Origin: Enoplolaimus lenunculus
Lineage: Eukaryota; Nematoda; Enoplea; Enoplida; Thoracostomopsidae
Direction: 5' to 3'
Length of the DNA: 64,000 bases
Assembly: GCA_030248215.1 (NCBI GenBank)
Contig: JASANG010003953.1
Location: 1-64,000, forward strand
Shown: one piece after another, positions 1-11,194 of the stretch
How positions within the stretch are numbered: the stretch's first letter is position 1
Layout of the letters: each line of letters opens with the position of its first letter
Notes under the pieces: generated by a model
Seen by the model: only the letters and a program-made list of their open reading frames with translations
What the model was told of the DNA's origin: nothing
Database searches by the model: none
Translations under genes and position numbers: made by a program

Positions 1-1118
1 TTTCATTGGTCATATAGCAACGCATCCAAATTTCGTACAAGACAATAATGTCCCTTATATAAAAGCAGGTGCACCCTTTGCTGGAAACATGAAGTTGAAA
101 TATACAGAGGGTATATTGTTTCATCTTCCAACCCGTACACGTTCACTGAAATATTGTTTTGCTTCTCAAATCGGGACATATCCTGTATCTTTACCGGGAA
201 AGTAATTCCATTCATATTGATTTCATTGACAAATTGTGTATAATTAGTTACTCGTTCCGCGTGTTGCTTGAATGATTTATTATGTAATGCTGCTAATATA
301 CTCCACAAGAAGCATTTATCATCATTGTTTTGAATATTCAAAATTGCGTGTTTGTTCCGCACCCAGGCAGGTAATTCTTTATACATTGATTTTCGCAATG
401 GTCGGTACTTGCTTATATGAACATCAGCGTGTCGTACTTCTTGTAGCATCCAACCGGATCCTCGCGCTTGAAATTCGTCTAACTTTTTCCTCAGTTCACT
501 GTAGATTGTTGATACCTGTTCACTAATGCTTGATTTGTGCAGGATCGTGCGCGCCTTGCTATTGAAATGTGCTGTCATTGTATTTCCATCCATTTTTTCC
601 AATACACATTCAACACTAATCCAGTTCTTGATCCCATTACTTAAATGCCGACTGATTAATTCCTGCATTACCATCAACGAATCGCTTAAAAATGTTGAAA
701 TATCATTGCTAAAACCGTTAGGTATCAAATAATAGCTGTATAAATGACCTTTCAAAGCTTGCCTCCTTTGTTGTAACTTTACGTTGGCGGTCTCCATTCT
801 TTGCTGTTTTTCAGGCGGTTCACCATCAATAATATCTTGAGCCAGTTTTTGTATCAAATCCAAATTTGCAGCTTCGTCAATATTGACACGCTGAATATTT
901 GAGACTTGGGGTTGCCAAGAGCGTTTACGTGAGCAGCGTGGTCCGCGTTCCATGTTGTGGTAGTTACGCATATGACGATTGAAGTTGTCTATGCGTGTAA
1001 ACTGCTTGTCACACACGTTGCACGTGCGCTGAGATGCTCTATGAACCGAGTTTTGATGTCGCGCCATATGATCATGCCGTGTAAAATTTGCCAAACAGAC
1101 GTTACAGGTAAAAACCAT
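1..1118 (-). mobile_element. Fossil Polinton/Maverick segment: N-terminal part of DNA polymerase B region
   Basis: A minus-strand reading frame starts at 1118 with two C2H2 zinc fingers (CNVC...H...H, then CNVCDKQF...H...H). A helical region follows, then the block GSGW...PLRKSMYKELPAWV, and then CFLWSILAALH, FPVKIQDMSRFEKQNNISVN and HYCLVRNLDALL. The last block is the signature found upstream of the exonuclease/polymerase domains in protein-primed family B polymerases of Polintons and adintovirus-like elements. The polymerase domains themselves would lie beyond the left edge, so only this end can be judged. I see no capsid or integrase gene here. It is treated as an old, probably broken copy. 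The family assignment rests on recognising the motif order, not on a search. Confidence 0.72.
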
Positions 1119-1448
1119 AGCTGCTTTTAAGGAGTTAATATGAATCTGATTGCAACATTCCAGAACTTTTATACTCTACATTAAAATGTTCTAGAGCATT
1201 CCACATTATCATAACGCAGTGACGTCAATTGACTTCATAATTTTCGCAATTATGAACAGGAATATTCCAGAAACTACTCTTAAAATTATTTTGTTGCAGT
1301 TTCCAGAAGTTTTAATCACTTGTTGAAGTCGTATTTTTAAAATCAGTTTTGAAAAATGGTAAATTGAAGAAGAAATTGTCAACAGTGTGTTTGAAAAGAT
1401 GGATATTGTTCACTGCGAAAATCCAGAATACGCAATGGAAGAGGAATT

Positions 1449-1796
1449 TTGGAATGGGCTAAGGTACTTGGAGTGAACATTAAAATGATTGAATTTCGTG
1501 TCGCAGAGAAGTGGAAGATGGCGTTACAGCAAAAAGAACAATTTGAGTTGGAGTTGCAGCGAACGCAAATGAAGCAGCCAGCAAATCGCATTATTGACGC
1601 ACTGCAAGCAGGTTACAATACGCGATGTGAGGCGTGTAAGTTAGATTTGCCAAGGCAAGGTGGACACATGAAATTTGGAGGGTGTATGTCAAGAGATTGT
1701 TTTTCGAAACAAGATGAGAATAACATGTGCACTATATATGGCATTGATTTTGACGACGAATTTTATCAATGTGTTCGTAACATTCTATTTAAATAA
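1449..1796 (+). mobile_element. Small zinc-ribbon-like ORF beside the Polinton segment
   Basis: This reads about 115 residues, divergent from the polymerase-region frame and 330 bp away. The first half is helical and charged (QQKEQFELELQRTQMKQ). The second half has CEACKLDLP...GGHMKFGGC...CF, a Cys/His arrangement typical of a small zinc-binding fold, followed by an acidic stretch (GIDFDDEFYQCVRN). The stop is followed directly by an AT-rich tail. Its position at the same end of the element suggests element cargo rather than a host gene, but I cannot name the family. It could also be an unrelated host ORF. Confidence 0.4.
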
Positions 1797-1917
1797 AAAT
1801 ACGTTGTCATTAAATACATCGCGCTTAATGGTCCCAAGCCCGGATAAAAGCAGAGGGGTTCTAATGCTTTTTATTAACGCAATTCACTGCTGCATTCCAG
1901 AAATTTTTGATTAATGA

Positions 1918-2030
1918 GGTTTACAGGTGTCTTGGGTGTGTCTTTTTACGATAAACAGCTGACACAGGGAATAGGTGTTTTGGGTGTGTCTTTTTACAAT
2001 AAACAGCTGACACCAGAAAACAACTGTGCG
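1918..2030. repeat. Two-copy direct repeat, about 45 bp unit
   Basis: The block with TTGGGTGTGTCTTTTTAC then gATAAACAGCTGACAC occurs twice back to back (about 1928-1963 and 1977-2022) with a few differences. It lies between the Polinton-associated ORF and the minisatellite and may belong to the end of the element. Confidence 0.7.
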
Positions 2031-2039
2031 GGACAGATG

Positions 2040-2400
2040 ACCTGACTAGTGGGTTTACCAGGTGGTAGGCGATTAATAGGTTTACCTGGTGATTAATTGG
2101 TTTGCCAGGTGATTAATAGGTTTACCCAGGTGATTAATAGATTTACCAGGTGATTAATTGGTTTGCCAGGTGATTAATAGGTTTACCAAGTGGTTTACCC
2201 AGGTGATTAATAGGTTTACCAGGTGATTAATTGGTTTGCCAGGTGATTAATAGGTTTACCAAGTGGTTTACCCAGGTGATTAATAGGTTTACCCAGGTGA
2301 TTAATAGATATACCAGGTGATTAATTGGTTTGCCAGGTGATTAGTAGGTTTACCAAGTGGTGTACCCTGGTGATTAATAGGTTTACCTAACGTGATTAAT
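2040..2400. repeat. Minisatellite, about 20-bp unit
   Basis: About 16 to 18 units of the type AGGTGATTAATAGGTTTACC run head to tail, with variant units (TTGGTTTGCC, AAGTGGTTTACC) recurring in the same order. This indicates a higher-order unit of roughly 60 to 85 bp. No coding potential is seen. Confidence 0.9.
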
Positions 2401-3985
2401 GGATTTCTGTCCACCCCTCCGGGAGGGGGGGGGGTAAAACCCCCATTTTATATCTACTCACAGAAATAGGATTTATCAGCAAAAACATCGTGTGTAAAAG
2501 TAGGCGTCAGTTGAGGCAACAGAAATTACGTCTACTTCCAATTCAGCTGTGTCACGCTATAGTGAACACAAGCAGCAAAACGCCGCCTATATCCTGTCAA
2601 ACAGGACTTACAAAATATGGTGAATCAACACTCTTGACACTTATTCAAAACAGGTTCCTGGAGGTGTGAGTAAAATCAGTTTCTTACAGCTTTCCGCGAC
2701 AATTTGTCGCTGTTAAGCAAAATATTTACATAAGTATATATTTTTATGGAAAGGTGTTTTCGTTTTTCCACCCCTTCTGAGAAAAGGGAAAACTTGTTTG
2801 CATGGTTATTTTACCGGTGCCCAACCCTGCTCAAAGTGGTTCTAAAAACATTTTTGAAACTTTTGTACTTTGTATTTCTTTTCCGCTTCCGTTATTTTAC
2901 GATCCGTTTAGCCCCTGCTAACTCTTCATCTTACTTCATTAAAAATTAAGTCGCTAACTGCTACACAAATGCAAAACAATTGCAATTCACCAGTATATCA
3001 AAATTTTTGAAGAAAAAATGGCCGATACATAAAAATCTTTAATATTTTGGACGAATTTCGCAATTTTCACTTCGAATATGTGCAGCATGTTTGTAACAAA
3101 ATTTTGCGAGATATATACGTGATTATAATGTTGAACGTAAAAATAACAGAATCTCCGTTATATCTATACGTTCATCGATTGTTACCGGAAACGGAGGCAT
3201 ATGCAAATGAATATCCGGTTACACCTTGTTGAATACTATATAAGCTCGGTCCAGCGGTGTAGTTAGTGTAATCAGAAGTAGTTAAAAGTTTGAATGTTTT
3301 TTATTTTGCGATTTAGAAAATTTATAGGTATATATACTTATAATGGCGCTATACGTTTGATGACGTCAGGCGCTGTTCGTCACCGTGCGGTGCCGTACAG
3401 CAAAGTATATACGGAATTTTCACATTGCACCGCATAACAGTTCATAAAAGCAAAATTCTTTAGCTTGCAGTGCTGTACGGTTCTAGACGTTGCCGCCGAC
3501 AAGCATTGCGCCAACCTTACCTAACTATTACAAATTTTTTTATCGCATACAGAATATGTCTACTAACTGATAATGTGTATATGTAGTTTGCTTCTATATA
3601 GTTGTTTTGTTTTGCGCATTAAATCGTTTCTTTCGATTGATGTAAAAAAGTAATCAAAAGTAATTTAAAACACTAATAAGGTGCGCTAAACCACTCATCC
3701 AACGCAAAAAATGACGCAATTCAACTCAGCTCATCGCATACACCGTAAAATTATGTACATTTAAAAGTCATAAATTTATCTGAACTGTTGAAAATATATA
3801 CATTTTTGATTCCGCAGTAGTCCGTACAAATGACAAAAAGTGAAAGTATATATTCAAGTAAATTAAAATTCAATTCATAGGGGACGTTGGGAGCCAAATC
3901 GGTATTTTGTTCCGATATATTGAATCTAGAGCGGATCCTTAAGATTTGGACCAATACTTCAAGCAATGCAACAACCACAACATAT
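2401..3985. other. Non-coding stretch, no gene supported
   Basis: It begins with a C-run/G-run segment (2415-2450). It contains a fragment resembling the right end of CAGGGTGTAACCGGATATCC-type elements (about 3105-3231, ending CCGGTTACACC). It also has a TATA-like motif (ACTATATAAGCTCGG, about 3233-3250) with no ORF behind it. The rest shows no recognisable feature. Confidence 0.5.
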
Positions 3986-5150
3986 TCGTAAGTTTAAGCC
4001 TCAGCGTAATAAAGAAGCCTAAAACATAATTTAAGTTTAAGCCCAAGGAAAAAATTAGACCAGAAGTAAAGCCTAAACTCAATTGCTATATGTGGGACAA
4101 GGGGCATGCGCCGCCGTCAAATTTTTTCAGATATAGGTAAGATCCTTGCAATATAGTTTTTCCCCTTGTAAAAATGGTAAAGTCTCCTCCCTTGCGATTT
4201 GTTTCCTGAAAATTTTTTGTGAAAATGATAAGAGTCTTAACTTAAATCTCTCCATTTCAGCTGGACAAAGAAAGTATGTTTAGTCTAGTAATCTTGTAAA
4301 CCGAATACTCAGAAATAAATCATTGAGGCAGTTACATAAATAGATAGAATTGAGTGTTTTACACTCATACTCGCAATATAGTATGTTTTACACTCATGCG
4401 GGGTTCACGTTATAACCGGGGCAAGCGGGACACGGTTTGTCCCATGTTGATTCGACATCAACTTTAAAATTCGGGCTCTTTTAACTACAAACACCACCGC
4501 CGCTATATACCACCGCTAACTACAACCACCACCGCTAACTACAACCACCACCGCTAGACCTGTATTTGTATTTTAAGCAAAGCTGTACCTCTGCCGTCCG
4601 ACTTTCCATTAATTTATTTGCACCCGAAAATTACACTGTCCCGCTGAATATCATATGATATTCGTTGAAATTTTGGAATATCATATGATATTCGCATAAA
4701 TGTCCCTCAGTATTACGTGACTTACCGATTCTTGTACATGTGATAAGTTGGTTAGGCTAGGGTCACATGTATCTTGGTTCTTCAATGTTTTACTGCTGCT
4801 GCATATGAAGGCACTACATATGCAGCAGTGTTTTTACCGATGTACAGCATCAGCATGAGGTTATTATTTGCCTCCATGCATCCGCATGTCACAGTACACA
4901 TTGATCTTTTGAGAGCGGTGGTTTGTATGTAAATGTCACATGACATTCGACTTTTGTCTGTTCACCCGATATGAGTGCTCGAATTTTAACGTTGACGTCG
5001 AATAAACATGGAACAAACCGTGTCCCGCGTGCCCCGGTTATAACGTGAATCTCACATAAGGATGACCCTATTCCTATAAGCATACTTAAGCCTAAGCAAA
5101 AAATTTAGTCTAAGCCCCTCCGGAAAACGATCCGGCCCTGTTCCATACAT
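3985..5150. repeat. Hexamer-rich inverted-repeat element split by a nested insertion (probable)
   Basis: Both flanks of the 4396-5058 element carry AAGCCTAA-rich sequence (3985-4085 and 5075-5112). The right flank ends in CCCTGTTCCATACATAGG, the terminus of the same family seen at 23985-24187. A single older element interrupted by the 0.66-kb insertion is the simplest reading. The left end is not clear. Confidence 0.4.
4396..5058. mobile_element. Inverted-repeat DNA element (GGGGTTCACGTTATAACCGG family), copy 1
   Basis: The left end reads GGGGTTCACGTTATAACCGG followed by GGCAAGCGGGACACGG. The right end is its reverse complement with few differences (CCGTGTCCCGC, GCCCCGGTTATAACGTGAAT), so the terminal inverted repeats are about 45 bp. 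Inside are a CACCACCGCTAACTACAAC short tandem repeat (about 4490-4558) and two copies of the perfect palindrome GAATATCATATGATATTC (about 4655-4700). No transposase ORF is present, so it is non-autonomous. A second copy lies at 32101-32712. Confidence 0.85.
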
Positions 5151-5270
5151 AGGCCAGTATTTGATTTATTAAGTAGGCGCTTAATATAGATCACAGCTCG
5201 CCAGAAGAGCATAAACATTTGAGGGTTCTCAAATCTTGACTAAACAATTTTTTTGCAAAATTTTGTTTAA

Positions 5271-5533
5271 CTCCTTCTCACATTGAGTTGCCTATAGGCA
5301 ACTCAGCGCAGTGTATATACGGTAAATAATATATATCGCACCGTGTTTAACAATTGCAACACGTATACATAGTACTAATTCACCATAAGACGTGAGAGCC
5401 CCCTCGGGCTCGAGCATCAAGCTCCTATAGCTGATTGGTGATGGTATACGCTTCCCACTCCAGTCACTGGAGTTCGAATCCTAGCATAAAAGTAGTTCTC
5501 AGGGAAAATAGAAAATATTCATGTGAGAAAGGG
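5271..5533. mobile_element. TTAA-flanked piggyBac-like MITE with tRNA-like core, copy 1
   Basis: The element is flanked by TTAA on both sides. Its termini are inverted (CTCCTTCTCACAT on the left, ATGTGAGAAAGGG on the right), as in piggyBac-type MITEs. An internal palindrome GAGTTGCCTATAGGCAACTC lies near the left end. The segment 5405-5485 carries an A-box-like TAGCTGATTGGTGATGG and a B-box-like GAGTTCGAATCC, so the element appears to contain a degenerate tRNA-derived module. The second copy is at 48237-48482. Confidence 0.85.
5405..5487 (+). other. tRNA-like Pol III module inside the TTAA MITE
   Basis: Box A and box B spacing is tRNA-like, and the flanks GCTCCTA and CCTAGCA resemble acceptor-stem ends. 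The T stem does not pair, so it is not a functional tRNA gene. It is shared with copies at 48345-48440 and about 12045-12125. Confidence 0.5.
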
Positions 5534-5998
5534 TTAAAATCATATATATTTTGTTACAAATCTTAAAATTTGTCATCCTGTGTGGTATTGATTTACTGAT
5601 TCTTTCAGCATCACTGCTCGTTTGCAAGAACATAGAACTTAGATAGTCACGAAAAAAGTATAAGTATACCTTTATTCATATAGATTTATGATCATTACGC
5701 CGACTTGAACCTGCTGCAGTCTCATGACAGGTATCGTTAAACCAAATTGCAGTTCGTGTACTATGAAAACAAAACTTAGCAGTCAAAAATTTTTCATGGA
5801 AGATTAGTTTCGGATATTCGAAAGTTCAGCCGAACATGGCAAGATATCCAATTGTCTTGGCCACTTAATACTTGAAGGCAAAGCTTTTGAGGTTGGCGAA
5901 AGTAAAACTTTTTTGCTGGATACAATTCGGTCGTACAACAAACAATACAGATTCTAATCTGGTAAATTCAGCATGATTTATTTTCAGGTTTTAAGTTA

Positions 5999-7396
5999 CT
6001 GTAGTGACCCGAATAAGAGGGGGGACTTGTATTGATTCGTCCTCTCCAGTGGGCGCCCCCATTGTTATTCGGTTACGGACTGTTATTTATTTTAACCCAC
6101 GCTTCGCTGCCCTTCGTTACTGATATATATCGAGCACTGCAATTATCCGTTGAATTAAACGTTTTTGTCTTGTGTCAATAGCTTGAGCGATAATGCAAGG
6201 TTATACTTAGTAATGTACTTTCAAAATTTAAGTACGCTTTAAAGTTTAGAACTCAAATTATTTGGCCCTGAAGTCATTTATGCGCTACAATTATGGTTAA
6301 TTGCCATTTATGGGCTCTAATTAGGGTTTAGAGACTCTATACGCTTATGGACTCTTATTGAGCGAAGCGAAACTCCGAGCGAAGCTCGGAGTTTCGCGAA
6401 GCGTTTTATGTTTTGTACTTGGGGGTCGAAAGGTGGATGTCCGTCCGTCCGTCTGTCCGTCCGAAAAGAATCTCAGGAACGGTTGAACCGATTTTGATAA
6501 ACTTTTTTTGTTTGAAAGCCAATAATCCTGGGGTGTTAACCTCGCATTGGAGTTTTAAAATTTGGAGCCGCTTATTAGCTACAGGCTAATTTGCATAATT
6601 AATTAAGCCTAAATTAGGACTTTCCACAATATTTCACTAATTATTACCGATAGAAGCAATATAATTTTAGCATTAAAGGGTTTTGGGTGCGAGAAATCTG
6701 TGTAGACTGTTTACAAACCTCCAAAACCGATAATTGAGCAGTTAGCTACTAGATAATTTGCATATTAGCAAGGTTATAAGCCTAAATTAGGACTTTTTAC
6801 AATATTTCACTAATTATTAAGGTTAAAAGCAATATAATTTCAGCACTAAAGGGTTTTTAGGTGCAAGGAATTTGAATAAATAGTTCACAAGCATCCAAAA
6901 CCGATAATTGAATGGTTAGCTAATAACTAATTTGCATAATAGCTTAATTGACAAGACAAAACTAGGACTTTTTAAATTATTTCAATAATTTTTAGGGTTC
7001 ACTGAAGGTTTTTGGGTGCGAGGAATCTGAATAAATTGTTTACAAACCTCCAAAACCGATAATTGAATAGTTAGCTAATAGTTAATTTGCATATTAGCTT
7101 AATTGACAAGACAAAATTACGATTTTTTAAATTATTCCAAAAATTATAGGGTGGCTGAAGGGTTTTTGGGTGCGAGGAATCTGAGGAAATTGCTTACAAA
7201 CCTCCAAAGCCGATAAATGAATAGTTAGCTAATAACTAATTTGCATATTACCTTAATTGCTTACGTGTGTTCGAGCTTCGCTCAATAAATGTAGTCCCAC
7301 TACGACTGGTTATATTAGGGATACGGACTCCTATTGATTCGGACCCAAAATGGGGACCCCCCTCTTATTACCCCCCTCTTATTCTGGTCAATACAG
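5999..7396 (+). mobile_element. Family 1 MITE, copy A, interrupted by a nested element
   Basis: The 5' terminus CTGTAGTGACCCGAATAAGA is at 5999 and the inverted 3' terminus TCTTATTCTGGTCAATACAG ends at 7396. Both sides are flanked by TA. Without the insertion at about 6359-7315 the copy would be about 440 bp, like the others. The interior shares the family's GGTTACGGACTGTTATTTAT and TTGAATTAAACGTTT blocks. There is no ORF, so it is non-autonomous. TA target sites fit a Tc1/mariner-type mobiliser. Confidence 0.9.
6359..7315 (+). mobile_element. Nested element with internal 150-175 bp tandem repeats
   Basis: The insertion breaks family 1 copy A between ACTCTTATT and ATTAGGGATACGG, with a short ATT-like duplication. 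It starts TGAGCGAAGCGAAACTCCGAG, with a GC-rich hairpin (CTCCGAGCGAAGCTCGGAG), and the inverted form GCTTCGCTCA lies near the right end. A (GTCC)n run is at 6438-6462, next to a CTCAGGAACGGTTGAACCGA block. Three to four diverged repeats follow, marked by CCAAAACCGATAATTGA at about 6722, 6895, 7048 and 7204. No ORF is present. Confidence 0.7.
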
Positions 7397-8632
7397 TACA
7401 ATGAGTTTTTCACGATTTTGCCATCTGAAACGTTATTCATTATTTTATTTGACCGGTTATCGCTGCTGTATTGGCAAACATGAATCAACCGTATCTTTGC
7501 GGAATAATGCTATGAACCGCTCGCAACACCAACTAATCCGTAAATCCTATTGAAAGCTTTTTTGCCGTCACGGCATGTCACGGTATTCGAGAACTCCAAT
7601 GCTGATAACTAAAATTAAACCATTATTACCATTAGGTGTTAACTGTTAAGTATAATTGGTTTTTTGTAAAAACTTTTACAATCTTTCACCGAATTCAGCT
7701 GGGAACCTTGATCTGCTACTTTGTTCGGACCATGTGACTTTTAAAGCATTTCCGTTTTATCGTTTGGACAGCATTAAAGAACAACTTACGCTTTGGACTA
7801 ATTTTTACGCGTATTGCCGTTTGGCGGAGGGCACAATGTCCATGGTTTAATTTGAGCGAAATAACAAAATCGTATAGTTATTGCCATGATAATACTTCAA
7901 AGGATACATAAATGCTCATAGCAATTAATTTTCACCAAGTACAACAGCACTTCATCAAGTATTCAAAAACCCACTCGTCTATTTTCTCAATTCTTGTGAG
8001 TAAAACATCAGTATATAGCGGCACATTCTTTGGAACGATTTTATAATTTTATTTTCCTTCGTCGAGAGCCGATTTTCAGTGTAAACCATAAGACTACGTT
8101 AATACCTAATTGTCTTGATGTACAATTCGATTGACGGGCAATTTGTGACAATTTTAGAAAGCTAAGTTGTGGCCCTGTTGCACCCTGGAAATAGTACAAA
8201 TTTGCTCGACCTCAACGTATTAAAGCAACATTGACTTTTCTCTTTATAGCAGCGAATATTAACAGATAGATCTTGATGATTATATGACCACGATAGTATA
8301 TACTCGTGCACCGTATTTTACAAATTTGCCTAGTATAAATTTGTTTTTGAAGAAATTATAGCTTGGAAGATGAGTTTGTTTGCAATGAGAGATCAATTCA
8401 TTCAGCCTACTCATAGATGGGGCATTAACCTTTGCTAATTTGTTCTTGGGAAGAATTTGCCAGTACAGATATATTTGTTATATAACAGCTGAATGTCGAT
8501 TTGCTGCCGAAACGGGAGGCACAGCACCTGTTTTACCGTGCCTTTTAGAACATATATATGTAACAGAGACAATATCACGAGCCACTCAACCAACATTCTA
8601 AAAGTGAATTATGAATTTTCATTCAAAATTAT
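7397..8632. other. Non-coding stretch, nothing recognised
   Basis: The DNA is AT-rich with only short chance reading frames. No repeat termini, splice pattern or RNA gene can be supported. Confidence 0.5.
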
Positions 8633-9422
8633 AAATGCCCTATTCACGCGTGCAAATTTTTGCTTTGAGAACTTGCAGCTGCAAATTTCACTAGGAGCTT
8701 GCAGTTTCAAGAGTTTAAAACGTACTATCACTTTTAGCTGAATTCTGACATAAAGTTCAGTTAATAATTTGCAGCTTAGTGTAAAAAATATCAAACAAAA
8801 CGCGCCTTTCTACCTAGCTAGTATTACGTAAGTATATATATGGGTTGTCATAGTTCCATTTTAATACTATGATATTTTGAAAAATGTTTTAATAAGTTAA
8901 TGCCTGAGCTTAAATCGATGCACTCACGCTTAAGAGAATTTCAGCAACCGACTTGCAAGTTTACCAGCGAAACAGCCCATTTATCATTTTAAAGCGCGAT
9001 GTCATAGATTATGTCATAGACGCAAGTTTCTAAAGTATACGATACACTGATAATATACTTGTACAAGTTTACTGTTGAAAATATAGTAGGTAAGTGCAAA
9101 CCAAGTTAAACGCAGTGTATTATAACTTATAATGTGGATAAAAAATAATGTGTAATATTTTGAACATTGTGAGCGGTTGGATGATTCAACGGTTGCTGTG
9201 CGCGTTTGGCACAGTTGACGCCCGGGTTCGAGCCTCACTGGGTTGTCGTGATGTATTCATTAGTTTTGAATTGCAAGGACGTTCATTCACAAATATGAAT
9301 TAATTCTTGACGGATATTCATTATGAATAATTTGCGGCTGTAATTTCTTCGAATGAATTTCCAACAAAACTTACAGCTGCAAGTTTCAGCTGCAAGATGT
9401 GTTCACGCGTGACGAAGGCTTT
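8633..9422. mobile_element. Possible composite inverted-repeat element (TTCACGCGTG ends)
   Basis: The left end reads CCCTATTCACGCGTGCAAAT with TTGCAGCTGCAAATTT. The right end near 9370-9422 reads ACAGCTGCAAGTTTCAGCTG followed by GTTCACGCGTGACGAAGGC, inverted relative to the left. The 0.2-kb element at 16788-16989 has the same kind of ends, so this may be a copy enlarged by an insertion. The interior is unrelated AT-rich DNA with a tRNA-like relic. Confidence 0.4.
9168..9245 (+). other. tRNA-like relic
   Basis: A B-box-like GGGTTCGAGCC is preceded by a hairpin CTGTGC...GCACAG at the anticodon-arm position and an A-box-like stretch. Acceptor and T stems do not pair, so it is more likely a SINE head or tRNA pseudogene than a tRNA. 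Confidence 0.35.
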
Positions 9423-10625
9423 GCTCATAATTTGATGACTTGAAAATGCTTTCATAATAATACGCTTTCTATTTAGTGCTTAAAAATGTAAAACTAATCC
9501 CGTCACAATCGCCGTGGAGTGTGAAATATGAATGAAGTGTAATATCTGTATTAATTCAAGCTTCTTGAATAAATTCAAAAACTCTGAAATAGAAAAATAT
9601 TTTTGAACTGTCTTATAGATTTAATTGCTTTTGTTAAACAGAAGCGTTGAGTACAGTTCTATTCTCAAATTCCTTCTTATTTGTGTCTCATTCAACTTTT
9701 GGAATTTTAGATATTTTCAAAATTTGCATTAAAGTATTGAAAGCTCGCTTTTCCACATTTTGTTAATTAAAAAATGGTTCTTTAAAGCGTTACACTATTT
9801 TATTAAACTGCTTTCTACTTCTTTGGATTACTTTTAAGGTTATATATTGTTGGCCCACAGATGAGAGCAGTACCGTTTTTCGCGGAAGTTAAGTTTAAGC
9901 TTTAGACTAATTTTGTTGTTTAAACTTAGAATTTTATGTCTATTTTTTACCTTGAATCTTTGATTTAGCCTTAGAAATATGTTTATATACTGTTACAGCA
10001 TTCATTTGTGATTCGACAACGCAGAATCGAACTCATATATGCTTATCAATCGTAAGTCAATGATAATCACTGCACCACATATACGCAATTGCTCATGCTC
10101 ATTCTTCTTGGAACCTTCAGGTATTACAATTCTGCGCTGCCATTGTCCTTTGTATTTTTCAAATATGCCGCATTTGTGACATTTACATGCAACAGTAATC
10201 ATATTAAACATAAACATGCGAAGATTAGATAATGTTTCATGCCACATGCAGGAGAAAACTATGATTTCAAGCTTCACGCTTATCGCTTTTCTATGCACTA
10301 CTGCCGACAAATCGTCGTTGTTACTGGAAAACCGTATTAAATCAATTACACTTAGTGCAGTACCATTGCAATGGTGTTTAATTTGAGTTACGATCGTATT
10401 ACATGTTTTCGGAATAATACCAGTGTTTTGAATTTAATACTGAAATGCATCAATGACAGATGCAAACTGTGCTACAGCGCAAATATCGTTACCACTTAGA
10501 AACTATATTTTCTATTTTCGACGCAAGTGTTTCACATCAAGATGTGATATACGTAGTATTAATTTGGATTGCTGTTTAGTGCCCAATCATGCTGCATTGC
10601 GATCTGTGACGAATTTTAATCTGTT
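9423..10625. other. Non-coding stretch 3' of the DCX gene
   Basis: No gene is supported. Near 10008-10078 the minus strand has a tRNA-like segment with box B GAGTTCGATTCTGC and an A-box-like GTGGTGCAGTGATT, but no complete cloverleaf. A degenerate TTTAAGC/TTAGCC tract lies at 9885-9985. Confidence 0.45.
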
Positions 10626-11194
10626 TCAATGCACATCGGCTGCAATGAAAAAACTGGTGCCGCCTCCGGTAGGTTTTTCATCAATTGCTGTTCCAGCATC
10701 ACTACTGAACGACGCGCCGCCGTACTTTTGCCCAAACGGTTCTTTGAGTGCGTTGTGCGACAACAAATGTGGTGTACGTCCTCTGTTGTGTCCGGCAACC
10801 ATTGCTGATGCAGCTCGATTGCTAATTGTTGAATATTTACGCGTTGTAGTACGTAAGTTTTGTTTATTGGCTGATTGTGTTCGAAGACGTGTTGTGTTAG
10901 TGTATGACGTTTTGCCCGATATTGTACCACTAACATCACTGTACGATTCTGACCGACTAATTACTGAATCTTCACTGCTGCTGTTTTGATCGTTTGCATC
11001 TGCTGAATTGTTGTCATTCTTGGCGTGGTGTGAAAGATATGTTGATTTAGAAGTGGATCTTGGAGCGTTTTTTGTTGTATCAGCTCCTCCCAATGATAGC
11101 GAACGATATTTTCTTGCCGCACTGTTAGGACCGTGTTTTTGATGCGCATGCGCTTCTTGTCGTCGTTGCTTTTCAGAAGACCACGTTGAGCGAC
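10626..11194 (-). CDS. DCX gene exon 5 (last coding exon)
   Basis: The acceptor is AAAATGATACAG. It encodes RSTWSSEKQRRQEAHAHQKH, GPNSAARKYRSLSLGGADTT and a Ser-rich stretch (NSSSEDSVISRSESYSDVSG), ending FFIAADVH and TGA. Antisense and off-frame open frames of similar length over this exon look like shadows of it. Confidence 0.75.

Noticed and set aside
2746-2949. 67-codon frame near the Polinton segment
   Set aside because: Phe/Arg-rich product of T-rich DNA, no motif, no context.
10453-10989. 178-codon plus-strand frame
   Set aside because: It is the antisense of the last DCX exon, whose minus-strand reading joins in phase with the upstream exons and has gene-like composition.
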